Source of the DNA: Diphasiastrum complanatum | Taxonomy: Eukaryota; Streptophyta; Lycopodiopsida; Lycopodiales; Lycopodiaceae | Length of the DNA stretch: 64,000 bases | Direction of reading: 5' to 3' | NCBI GenBank assembly: GCA_029204225.1 | Contig: CM055110.1 | Coordinates: forward strand, 38,928,015 to 38,992,014 | Shown: in pieces, positions 34,837-48,300 of the stretch | Numbering within the stretch: the first letter of the stretch is position 1 | Layout of the letters: each line of letters begins with the position of its first letter | Position numbers and translations under genes: made by a program | The notes under the pieces: model-generated | What the model was told of the DNA's origin: nothing | Databases searched by the model: none | Seen by the model: the letters and a program-made list of their open reading frames with translations, nothing else

Positions 34837-37800
34837 GTATAATGTTCAAGTATCTGAAAAAACTTTATATCTGCTCATTATATAATGCATGAGAACGCTT
34901 ATCCTTGTCGGATGAACACAGAGCATAATATGATCAGTCCTGTGAATCAAAATGTAGAATCAATGGAGTAGCTTCTACTTTCCGCAGCAATAAATCTTGA
35001 CTGTGCAGGGACAAGTTTTTTGAAAATGGTGGCGAGGCCTGCTAGTATTCCGTTGCTTGTGATGGATCCGTGTTTCGACTATATCATGAGATAAAAAGTT
35101 GAATTTCAATCTACCATCAGTTTAGAGCTCGTTTAGGTCGTGTAGGTCTGGACTTTTCGGTTTTGTGAATGAAGAGTTTAGAATGCCCGTTTATCATATA
35201 TTGTTTTGAGATTTAATGTTTTCTGGAATGAGCTTTTGTGGAGCTTAAATTTTAGCCATTCAATAGAGAGTTTCGAGTGGCCTTGTGTCATACCTTGTTT
35301 GAAGATTCTATGTTTTGCTTTTACCCAGATGCGCTACTGTGGAGTTAACATGTTAGGCCATTACTGAACCATAGCTGTTTGGGTTTTATACGGAACCGTA
35401 GCTTTTTGGTTTCAAACTGAATCATAGCTCTTTGGGTTTCAAGTTTATTCTGATGTATCAATGCTGACAAAATTGCACTAAGTCGTGTGTTTTTCTCCCT
35501 TGCTTACTGGTAGTTTGTATATCTATCTTTTAGAAGTGTAACGTGTTTTTCATTCTCCCGGCACTCCACTTCTCGTTCATACTTTGTTTTTGGTAAGTTC
35601 TTAAAATGATTTAACTCCACTTCTCTTTTTGTTTTGGTTGGATATGTAGTAATCCTAACCTCTTCAATTGGTAGATACCTCAGATCTCCCAGCCTCTCTG
35701 AGCTCATCTGAAATTTACTGCATATGTCAGAGCAAAAGGTCTCAGCTAAAAAACCTAGTAGATGGAAATATGCCATGCGTGTATCTGTTGTGGACTGATG
35801 TTAGCTTTCATGCAATTTTTTGAAATCGTAACTATTAGTTCCAAGTGATATCAGCACTGTAATCAGTGAATTGTATCCTATCTCTGTTTATTCTCATTCA
35901 TACCAAATTTAAAATTTTCAGCGAGTCCCAAGTCTCACATGAGAGCTAGCTGCTTTCTTCCAAAGTGCTGTTTAACTATGGACAACTTGGTGCAATTTCA
36001 TTGGACGTTTAAATTTAAGTGACATTCTCTGTTTTATTCTCAGTTTTTGGCATCCATGCAGCCTCTTCTTGCTGTTTTTGTGTTTCTCTCTACCTATAAT
36101 ATGCTCAGGTTTCAGCTGCTGATTGAAACCATTTTTGGGATTTGTTATTGCATTAGGAAACATGGCATTTCTTTTGTTCGGATCGAGCGCTCTAGACCGC
36201 TAGAATCACAAGGGCCATTTGATGCCATCCTACAAAAAGTATGTACAATCTGCAACTTAATATGTACAGTTGTTATGTTTCCACACGTTGGTATGATGAT
36301 TCCTGTGCAATTTTACTAAGAGAATGTTTTTAGAGCATTGAAATAGTATATCGCTTTTTTAAGCAGTACAACATTCCGTCTCCATGGTTAGAAGATGACA
36401 TGTCTTGTTTGCTATGTTGGGTACTACTATCCTAGCTTTACCATCCATGTGTCTGTGAGAAGATAACATGTCTCGTTTACTATGTCGGGTACGATCCTAG
36501 CTTTAACATTCATCATCCATGTGTCTGTTGCCCGAGCATGAGACAGATCAGTTCTATTATCTACTAAGTTAATGCATGTTTTGAAGCAAAAGTTTTTATT
36601 TAATCTTGAAGATTGCATGTCTCACTGCTTTATTGTACGTTTGAGTAGGATCATGAATTTAACCAGGCACGTTATGTGTGTTTGATTCACGAAGATGAAA
36701 ATATTTGCTGTTTTCTCATCTGAATTGTTCACTTTGGTTAATTATATGGCAGATATCTGCAAAGGAGTGGCAACAAGATCTGGAGGTAAGAAGGAAGGTT
36801 CATAAGTAAATCATGAATGCTGCATCAATTAAAGGATGAGCAAAAAAAGGATGAGCAAAAAAGAAAGCAGTACTTTAGAGACTTCCTTGTTGCTGCTTTA
36901 TCTCGTGACGTCCAGACTTAAGATTAGCTAAATATGCCTCAATGGGTTGGTGGACTTGTCAATATACTTAATTCAAGCCAAAATACTGACTTTAGTAGTA
37001 GGACTTTTTCTGTCTCAAGTCTCAGCGTTATATTGGCACACTCTTGCAGGCTTATAGACGCAGTCATCCAGATGTCATAATTTTGGATCCTCCAGAATGT
37101 ATCCAACATGTACGCAATCGACAATCTATGCTTCAAAAAGTGGCTGAGCTGGATCTTCAGGACTGTGGAGGTAGGATATCTTATGGCTGCTTTTAATCAT
37201 ACTGAACTTCATTCCTTATTTTCATGCTTCTTTGTGAAGGAAAATTTACAAACACAGTTAGTTCTTTTGTTCTGGCTGCTGAGTTTGCCTTTACTTTCAG
37301 AAAACCATTAGAAATCTCCAATTTGTTTATAACTTGATATATGGAGTTAGCTTGGATATAAATGTGACTTGCACCTACTCTTGAGAGTGGTCGGATTTCT
37401 GTACATAATGGCGGACAGTTCGTGCCAGCTTCCTTGTAAGTCAAATATCGCATGTCTCTAATCTGTCATATATTGGCCTTGTCCCCTATGTTTTGACATT
37501 TCTTCATGTGGGTTTTTTAATTTTATTTTATGTCATATCATAGTTCCTTCACGTCCTTGTACATATTTATTGAATGTCTATTTTTTGAATTCCCTCTATA
37601 CTCCCCCAGCCTGTTCTGAACTTTTGAAATGTGCAGCTTCTTTAGGACTGATTTGGGAAAAACTAGCAGATGTTTAGAGATCGATGTGGCAGTTTCATTC
37701 GATAGCTGAAATCACAACCCCTGAGCCTGTTTCAAACCCCAGAAACACACTGTCAACAAAATAGGTTGAAAAAGATAACGAGCTGTTTTTAACCCTAAAA

Positions 37801-40800
37801 ATGCACCGGTTTTAGTGAGCCAGATTCAATGTATGTTGCTGGATTGATTTCTTGCTGCATTCAATTTGAGGTTGAAGAAAAGCTTAGCCTCAAAATATCC
37901 AGCTCTAAATTGATTCGAGGTACTAAAGAAACCAACCTCAAGTTGTTATGTTCCGGGAATATCAAACGAACTATGTTCCGTACGTACAAAACTATATGGT
38001 CCGTACCAAAAGGTTAGGACTGGTGTTCTATGCAGGCTCATACTTCAAAAATGCATATTATTAACTTCTCTCGTTCGATTGGATAATTGCTCTAATCATT
38101 TTTGCACAAGACTGGTTTTTGTTCCATTATTTCAAGGGATACTATTTTCGACTCTCCAGGAAAGGTGGATATTCCAAAGCAGATAGTTGTTACTGGTGAC
38201 CCAACCTCGTTTGCAGGATCAGTGGCAGCAGCAGGCTTGAAGCTTCCTCTTGGTATGTGCCATTTTGATCTCTTTTTGCAGTCAAAACACTTTACTGAGT
38301 ATTTTCCTTTATGGACCTTTCAGTATTCTTATATCTTTATTGTCCTATTCATGTAGGTTTTGTAAGTTTATGAAAATGATGACTTGATCTTTGCCATGCC
38401 TTCTCTCTGGCAGCATTTTTGTGCGATTTTGTTATCTCGCGATGCTTGTAACTTTGTTCTTATTTAAATCTTTTAAATATAGATTTCAAGATATTTTTTT
38501 TTGATCCGTTTGAGACTCAAGTTCGATAATCAAATGATGCTTTTGTAATGTTTGGAGATCTTAGAAGCATTGATAATCTTTCTGGCTAGCAAGTGATTTG
38601 GAGTTTCTTTAGTATTATCTTGGACGTGGTTTTAAGGGCTTCTACTTTGCATTTCATGTTAAGTGTCAAGGTACTATAAGTCTTAAGATATTGTAAGACG
38701 TCAAGGCTTTTATATCGTTTGTTCTTGTGATTGGTGTTAGAATGCTGGTAAATGCCTAGGTTTTTTGGAGTGTTAGTCAAATGGGGGGGAGGGGGGATTA
38801 GATTGTTAGTAAATGCCCCATATTTGAGGCAGCCAAACGTGGAGAAGCTCTTCATATCATGCTAATTGAGGTTGTATTTTCAATGAATGTGATCATTAGT
38901 ACTAGGAGCACTTGCACACATGTCAGTTTGTGATCATGAACACTGGAACCACGTAATATGTAGCACCACATGACTTGATATAGTTTAAACAGTACATTTA
39001 GCACTATTTTCTACCCAAGTGTTTAGCCATTCTAGTCATAAGTCAAATTTATGTATAATCATTTGACCCTTCCACTTAATCGAGCACTCAGAGATAGATC
39101 GATTTCTGAATTCGATATCTGTTCCTCGTGATTGAAATCGAAATCGAAATCCGATCCAGTTCTGAATTTGATATCGGTTCTGCGTGACTAAAATCAAAAT
39201 CGATTCCGGTTCTGAAATCGATATCTGTGACTCATGACTGAAATCGAAATCCGATCCAATGCACTGAAATGGAAATCTGGTTCTGCGTGACTGAAATCAA
39301 AATCTGATCCAACTGACCTGAAATCTGATTCTTGCCACCTTCTTCCCAACGTAAACCCCAATTGGCTCTGATACCAAATGTCAGGCTCTCCCTGACCTTC
39401 CAACCGACACCCGTACCAACATGCACTGATCACCATAAATTTTTAGCCTTTTTGATTCCTTGTAAGCACAAGCATCAAACACAGACGTGTGTACACAGTG
39501 GAGCTGGCTGCGTCGTCTCCTCCCAACCTTTGCTGCATAGATCACGATGAGGAATGCCTCTCTCTAGGCTCTTTCATCCATGAACCTCAAGCACCCCTCA
39601 ACCCTAAGCCTTCCTATCGTCGACACATGGGCAATTCCATGCACAGTCGACGCTTGCCACTCGGCAGTACTCTGCCACATAGGCAAACACGAAGGTCAAC
39701 ATGTGTCACTCATTCACTGGACCAAGTGTCCCAGTGAGCATGTGACACGTGTCCTCTTTGACCGGTCAACCCTAACATGCATCACTCATTCACTGGACCA
39801 AATGTCCCAGTGAGCATATGACAAGTGTCAGTTGACCAGTCAACCCTCTCCTACTAAATAGGCGGTCACTCCAGCCACTCCTAATTAATGACCCAGTACC
39901 CTATACCAAAGCTCAGCATGCGACTTAGAGGCTCAATAACATACATAACCATTTTATTTACATTTCTTTTACAAGTGTCACAACAAGCCGGTGACCTAAC
40001 CGTTTACAAATGTCACCACAAGTCGGTGACTAAGCCATTTTTGTACTTACAGGAAGTACATTTGTAAGTTAAACAATAAACAACCGGTACAGGGAGTAAA
40101 AGCTGTAACAAGAATGTTTTTGCCTCTTAAACTTCCACACCTTGTAATTGGTTCTTGTTGCACCAAGAAATGGCCCCTGAACCAAGGTTGAAAGTGTAAC
40201 TTGTGGTTGACTTTCGATCATCCCTATCACTTGCCCAATCTGTTGCCCTTAGCCTCAAAACCTTGTGGCTGTTCCATGTAGACTTCTTCAGCTAACTGTT
40301 CATTGAGAAAAGCACTCTTCACGTCCATTTGATGGACCTCCCAACCAAAAACTGCAGCCAATGCTAAAACCAACCTGATAGATGTCATCTTACCTACCGG
40401 TGCAAACGTCTCGTCATAGTCCAAGCCCTCCTTCTGTGCATAGCCTTTAGCAACCAGACTTGCCTTATGCTTTTCAATGCTCCCATCCGATTTGTATTTG
40501 GTCCTGTAGACCCACTTACAGCCAATAGGACGCTTCCCTTTTGGTAACTTCACCAAATCCCATGTATCATTCTTGAGAATGCCAAAATAGTAGTCATAAG
40601 TGCATAGTTTGTCTCCTAGTGTTCATGCTGTTGGGCTTGCCTTTGGGACCTCCTAGCCCCTGGATTGCTGCTCTCTCCCTCATCCAATATCAAACCATCC
40701 TGCACACTGTATGTTCTTCTACCAAAGCTTTGAAATGCTGGAAGTACTTGAATGCTTCAGATTTTAGCTTCAAGAAATAAATCCCAATCTTGCGTGAGAA

Positions 40801-43800
40801 TTCATCAATAAAGGTCATAAAGTAATATGCCCCCCCTGCAGATTTGGTTTCTGAATGTACCAAGTCAAGTATATCTGCTGCCCTGGTGGTGCTCTCCTTG
40901 GGAAACTTCTGTCTTTGCTGTTTTCCCATAGCGCAAGCCTCGCAAACTGAAGAGCTTGGCTTAACAACTGGAAGCCCCTCCAGCATATGATGTTGGTTCA
41001 ACACTTGCATGCTTTGGTAGCCAAGATGTCCATACCTCTCTTGCCACTTTGCTGAATAAGCATGTTGACTAGGGATAGAAGTGTACAACCTGTATAGATT
41101 ATCTTCCTGCAATCCTTTGGCCACAACCTTCATATTATCACTCAAGTCCAACACAAGACAAGAAGTAGCATTAAATTCTACTTTCATATTTTGTTGAGTG
41201 ATAGCTTCTACTGAAAGAAGATTTTTAGCAATACATATAAGACATTCTTAATGACTTTGACTTCTCCTGATGGAAGCTTTACAGGTATTGTGCCCTTTCC
41301 CTTGACCTTATGTGTTGAGTTGTCACCTAGGCACACCTCTTGTCCATCACAAATCCCCACAAAGGTATCAAACCAATCCCTATGAGGGGTCATGTGCTTT
41401 GAAGCACTTGAGTCAATGTAACAACCACCTGTTGTAGCTTGTGAGGCCAATGCAACATAAAATAACTCAGCTTGCCTTATGTCACTCTGCTCCTCTCTTG
41501 CAACACTCTCAACAACATTTCCTCCCTGCTTCTTTGTGCCCTTCTTTTGCTCTGCAAGCTTCTTCCTGCACTCAAAAGCAAAGTGTCCATATTTACCACA
41601 GTAATTGCAATTCCCCTTCCTTTGAGGTGTGGAAGAAGTATTCGAGGAGGATTGTGCTTCTGACATCTGCAAGTTCTCCATTCCTTGCTCAAGTGTTTGT
41701 GGTGCTCCTTTGTTCTTGCCTTTACCTTTCTTCTTATCCTTGGCTGGATTTTGCTTCATCTTAGAAGCAAAGGCATGCTCTTGGAAATCTTCCCTCTTGG
41801 AGAGATTAACTCTCCTCATCTCCTCCTGTAACAAGAGACCATAGACCTCTTCATAGGTAGGGATCTTTTCCCTCACAGATAGCATCATCCTAAAGTTTTG
41901 ATAAGCATATGACAAGCTATTCAAAACTATTGGCACCAAGTCTTTCTCAGCAATAGACTCTCCAAGCACAGAAAGCTGATATCTAAGATCCTGAATCTTA
42001 GTAAGATGATTAGTAACTGTCTCCATTGTCTCCATTCTGAGAGTTTACAGCTTGTTCTTTAAGTAGAGAAACCTAGTTGTACTTGTTGTCTCATACAATG
42101 CACAAAGATTGTGCCATGCATCCACAGGCTCTTTGGCTGACCTGATTAGAGGAATCACATTATCCCTCACTGACATGTTGATGATTTTGTGTGCCTTTTC
42201 CCCTCTCTTGATATAGTCCTTGAGTTCAAGTTCAGATGTTGGAACAGGCTCCTCACCTGTCACAAGCTTCCAACATTCTTTGTCTTCAAGAATGTTCTTG
42301 ATCTTGAATTTCCATATGCTAAAGTTAGTGCCATCAAGCCGGCTGGCTTCACTCAGCATGCTCTCTGCAAGACTAGACATAGCTGGATAGAAATAAAACA
42401 CAAAAGGTAAACTGGGGTTTTCACCCAACTAGGGTATGCAGCCACTTGCTCAATAACCCTCAGCTTCTGGATTTGAAACTATCCCTTGTATGGCTGTCCT
42501 AGCCCTTGTCCAAGATCCACTCAGAACTTTCACTGAAGTCCCCATTGTAGAAAGCGCCCTCCTACAGTCCTGGTTGTCCAAAAAGACTCAAAATTTTGTC
42601 CCAAATTAGAAACTTTTTGGCTCACAGTACTCCCCTTGCCAACAGTACTCCAACCATGCAGATAGCACAGAGATCAGATGCCCCTACAAAAAGTGCGCCC
42701 TCCTCAAAGATAAACTGCTCTCTAGGAATGGCAGGAATCTGATCAAAACAGGTCCAAGCTTTCACCACACCACAGGCAACATAACCTGCTCTGTTACCAT
42801 GACAACTTCCAAGGCCTAGCTATGGAGTATCATAACAACATAGTAAGCACACTATGAAAGCTTGAAAAAACCAGCTATGGAGTAGAACACAAAAGCAAGA
42901 GAGAGAGGATTTCAAAGCTCACACCACTTGAATGATTATTCAAAGAGTAGTAGGGCGTGGAAACCCCTCCAAACTTTGGGCTACATTTAGCATGTAATGT
43001 ATAGAGGTGGTGTCTTGCTAATTCTAGCTCTAGAACCCACATGGGTCCTCATCCTACTTGTTATTACTTGCCTAATTAGCACAAGTGGGGTGTACTATTT
43101 ATGTACATAAATGTTTTTGACCCCCATGTCTTATGCACAACTTACAAGTTACAAGTATACAAGCCTTAAGGGGCAAAATAGGCATTTATTTCAACATATC
43201 TATGCAGTATCTTAACCTCATTAACAAACACAATAGATGAAAGCTTTAAGGAAACTAGCTGTGGAAGCATCAACAATACAAGGAAAGCTTAAGCACCACA
43301 AGAAACCAAAGTTAGGAACTCCAAATGCTTGATTGAAAGAGAGTGGAGGGTGTGGGCCTCCTTGAGGATGAATCCTCCCTTACTTTTCCAATTTAAGTCT
43401 TGCAAGTTGCAAACTTGGCCACTTGGATCCAATATTTCACTTACAAAGAGGAGTACAATGTATGTACAATCATATTGCCCCCCATGATAAATGTATAACA
43501 TGTAAGTGCGTAAAGCCACTATAGGTAAAATAGGCATTATATTTCAACACTTGGTTAATCATCGTGCAAATGTGCAGAGAAAATAGTTACATTCCATTAA
43601 ACCCTATTTTGAAGTTGTTGAAGGTTGTTGACATTGAGGAGCTACTATGGGAGTCATTATGGATGGGGATCATATGGTGGAGGGTATGAGATGATGTATT
43701 GTAGTGTATCCCTCCTTGTATCGTGTTGTGTACATTTTTTATGGAGCGTTGGGAGATGATGCACTCCTTGTTGCATGTTGCGGATTATGTGTTGTATCCA

Positions 43801-45276
43801 CAATGGCTGGAAATGGGGCATAAAGCTAATGCAAGAGTGACGGCTAGATGGATGTCAACTGGCCAAAAAAATGGAAAGATTGAAGGATGGCTGCTTTTGA
43901 TGACATTTTTCAGAATGGTTTCTCCTAGACAATCTTCCAAGCTATGCCTTTTGACCAACAATGCCACGTGAGAATACTCGTGAGACTATGGGGGTTGATC
44001 AATGCCAAAATAAAATTGTAGAAGTTGAGACTTGATTAAAAAAAAAGGAATGTTCAAAATTGGGTGCTTCCAAAATGGAAATGCATAAGAATGACTTTTG
44101 CTTACGATGTTTTTCCAAAGAGTTTCTCAAGGAGACCTCCAAGAGATGTGTTTTGATTGGAATGCCCCATGAAAACATTGGTGAAGCCATTAGGGTTGAC
44201 CAATGCTGAAGAAAGCTTTTCTAAAGCCAACTAAAGAGTGAGAGGTACTTAGAGAGTGAGGCCACTTGGGACACACCCCTCCTCTGACCAGGCGCCAACT
44301 TGGTGCCTACCCTTGCCCGAGGGCTCCTTTGAGAACTTACTTTTGAGATGTATCTAACAAGAGAAGGTAATCCAAATAGTATGTTTAACAGGGATGAACA
44401 ATTATGGAAAAAGCATCTGCTTTAATGGGAGCATTCTTAGGTGGAACAAAAGCAGATCTTGAAGTCTTGAGTTGCCATCATAGTTGTAATATGGTCAATT
44501 TGTGGTGTCTCAACTTGAAATGCCTTTGAGACTGTGTTAAAGGTGTGAAACTCATTGGACAAAGAAGATTGGTGAAGAATGAAATGACTCAGAATACTTG
44601 ATGTGGAGTGTGGAAGTGTTGTGGTATAAAGTTTCCTTCCTATTCGGAATTGGCCAAATCGGCCTGTTCGACCTTTTCAAATTGGTCCTAGGGTTTTCGA
44701 ATTGGCAAACGGTTTTGGGGTTTCAAAGCTCGAACTTTTAGAACAGCCAAACACATAGATGCATAATGCATTGATGATAATAGATATTATGATTGAATTA
44801 TAAGCATTGAAGATTCCAAATTCCATATTTTAACAATTAACTGTTTAAACTTTACCTGATACTTGTTTAATGTTACTTGACACCTGTGACTGTATTATTT
44901 ATACTTTTAGGGTTTGGACTTAGTAGTAAACCTGAAAGTGATGTCAAATCATAGATGAATTATGAAACAAGTAGCAGTGAAATCATAAAGGTATGAACAC
45001 AAAACATTCAAATTTTAACATTCAACAATCTAGATTCCAATTTGAGCTTTACATAGTTCATAAAAATTGCGGTAACTCATAAAAAGTCCAACATTTAAGA
45101 GTAAACTTTAAACTTCAAAAGCTCAAACTTCAATGTTCTTAGTAGCTAATATCTACTATCTAATGATTAATCTCTGTAATCTATCGCCACCTTCTAACTC
45201 AGGGCTAGGTGCCTCTTGCTCTTCTTTTTCTGCTTCTTTTAAAATCTTTAGTCTTTCAAAATTCTATCTAAAAGTT

Positions 45277-45330
<54 letters not shown>

Positions 45331-48300
45331 GCACGCACGCACGCGCGCGCTCGCTCGCAAATCGACTTCGAAGGTTCAAAGCACAATTCAATGAAACATT
45401 AGTGTGGTAGATGAATCAAGAGGACTAGATGCAGAGGAGGGAGTAGTGGATTGACTATGAAAGTGGTCTCTGCAGTTTGGAGGACAATTCACATTATCCA
45501 AAGAGTGAGCCAGGGTTATTTATGGCTTGCTAAACGTTAGTGGCTGAAATCCAATTGGCTTATATCTTGCAAACCATCAGTGAATCGAGTAAGGAGGTTT
45601 TGTGGAGATTAATCAAGAAATGGTGGGATATGAGCACCTGTCCCGTTTTTTGTAACTTGACCCATCAGCCCGTTCTTCAATAGACTTCAGTGCAAGTTGG
45701 ATCACACACTTCTTCTTGACAATGTTTGATTGTTTCTAACTCACTTAAATGCTTGTCAATGTTTGCTCTTAACAGCTATGTCTTTTCTAAGCATGTCTTT
45801 TCACGGCTCTTGTTCTTGCATGACCTTTTTCAGAAATTCTTTCCCTTGTTTTTACAATTTTCTCTTGCATGGCTGAATCTTTCAATACATGTATCCTTAT
45901 CCTAGGATGGTACATGTTACAACTTATAACAAAGTCTTAATTAGTTCTTTGCTTAGGTGTTTGGACCTAGTCTTCCAAGTTTGACTAAACAAGCACTAAG
46001 TGTTTTAGTCTGCCATCTTCTCTAATGTATTTCAGTTCATACGTTCCTTGATATCTGGGTTGCATTTGGTGATGCCGAATAATTGAACCTTTTCAGCCCG
46101 TGCGTGGCAGGAACCTCAGTGGAATATGATTTGAGAATCCCTCTTGATTGATTGTGCACCTAATTAACCTAAAATCATATCAGAAGTATAAGCTGTAGTA
46201 ACTTCAAAGCTATTATGCTCTTTATGCTTATTATTCTGCTGCAAACAGTCAGCAATTATGGGCAATCTTTTTTTGAAAACATTTGACTTCCCTTTGAATT
46301 TACTCTCTTCTTTTTGCAGTGGCCAAACCGTTGGTGGCAGATGGAACCGCAAAGTCCCATGCCATGTCTCTAGCTTATAATGAGATTTGCTTGTCGGAGC
46401 TTGAGCCACCTTTGGTGCTGCAGGAGTTTGTTAATCATGGTTAGTAGTATATTAGGTAAAGCTTCATTACGAAAGTTGGTCCCTTATCAAGAAGGATAAG
46501 ATAATTTGTTTATTGTTATGGCATCTTATGTTGAATGATACACATGGTTTGCTTGCAGGTGGTGTGCTTTTTAAAGTATACATTGTTGGGGATGCTAATA
46601 GCGTGGTACGAAGGTTTTCTCTACCTGATGTTGATGGCTGCCAGCATGTTGACTGTGGAATGATGCCATTCCCGAGAATCTCCAGTGCTGCAGCAACGGC
46701 TAATGAAACTGATTTTGAGCCTCGGGCTGCTGGTGAGCAATGTCAATACTTCAAATTCTCCTAGGCAGCTTTGTCTGTCAGCATAATTTAACAGCAAGCT
46801 TTTTAACTACTGAAAGACCAGGTTCCATAACATACACATTTGAAAGCATCGGCTATGTACCAGTACACAATGAAGATGGATGATAAAGGAGATTCAGGAC
46901 CTTGAAAAATGTGATATCTTCGGTCCATGCTAAGGCAAAAGCCACTAGTGGTTTTGTAAAACTTAAGATTTGAAGTGGGACTGTGCACATATTTTTGAGT
47001 TGGTGTACTGTCTCTAGTCTGTACAATCTACTGCCTGTGCACTGCTGCTACCCTTGATCTAACCAGCGATTATCCTCAACTATTTATTGACGAATCAAGC
47101 TTGAATTGTAGGAAAGGGCGTTTCAAAGTCTCTGCAACTTTGCAGTTGCTTTTGTTTTTTCTGTAGTAAAAAAGGAATGAGGTGTTCGAACCACTGTGAA
47201 CTTTTCAGAAGTTCTGTCGTGTCATTGTATCTGTAATGAACAAAGGAGCATATATTCCTCTGCTCATAGATTAACTCAAGAGTAGTCAAATCATGAGTAG
47301 AAACGCTCTAGGCACCAATTTTAAAGTGTGAAATATGGGAAAAGTTCAAAATGTAAAGGGTGCAACAGCACAGCAAAGACCGGCTGAAGCACAAATTGTG
47401 CACGTTTCTTGAGTTGTTATTTGATCAATTCATTATAAGACAAAAGGATCAGAATTTCTGTGAGAGTATCGATGGCTAACTCAAAATGTTTGACTCCAGG
47501 AAATCAGTGGGTTGTGGCTTGATGCCCTAGATTGACCCATCTATGGAGGGGTTGGGAAAGGAGGCGCTTCTTATGAAAGAAATATTCTGAAGGATAAACT
47601 ATGTCCATTAGCCTTGCTTTAGGCGTAGAACATCTTCCAACCTTCTATAATAATGAGTTACTTGGAAAACAGAGGGGTTGGGAAAGGAGGCGCTTCTTAT
47701 GAAAGAAATATTCTGAAGGATAAACTATGTCCATTAGCCTTGCTTTAGGCGTAGAACATCTTCCAACCTTCTATAATAATGAGTTACTTGGAAAGCCAAC
47801 TGATTATTTGACAATAGCTGGAATAATGCTTGTACACTTGTAAGGGTTCTCTTTGAGCTTTATACCTGATTGTCTAATTTCGAATTTATTACAGTGTAGG
47901 AATTGTGCAAAGTGTGACATTGCCTTGAATTTCAAAGAAGTTCAATTATTGCTCTTTAATATCTTATTGATTTCTGACTTTCCTGTAAAAACTGGGGCTA
48001 TGATTTTCTCTAGAATTGCCGCCTCAAAAGATGCTGGATCGTCTTTCTAGAGAGCTTCGTCAAAAATTGGTGAGCATGGGCTTTTCAGTTAGCCTGTATA
48101 TCTTTAGCTCAAATTGTTGGTAACTTTGAAGCATCTTAGTTTCTAATACAAAATTGCTGACAGATTTTACTAGATTTCAGGTTCCATTTATTTTGTATAT
48201 TATTTGGCCTAGTTCTTAGTGGCTACATTTGCCCCCTCTAGCAAGGTGGGAGACATGATAGTTGATTCAATGAAGTTGTTACTGGATTGAATATCAGTAG

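Larger units (their letters stand above)
38253..46319 (+). other. ITPK intron 5 (8.07 kb), TE-filled
   Basis: Starts GTATGT and ends TTTTTGCAG. It separates codon 250 from the AKPLV exon. It carries a minus-strand copia remnant with LTRs (40.2-43.5 kb), a second LTR/PBS candidate (39.36 kb onward) and a (CT)n tract. Other introns are 119-1,320 bp. About 43.6-45.2 kb shows no gene. Confidence 0.9.

Noticed and set aside
38102-38356. 84-codon ORF containing the ITPK exon 5 sequence
   Set aside because: It is exon 5 read into its intron. The true exon is 38160-38252.
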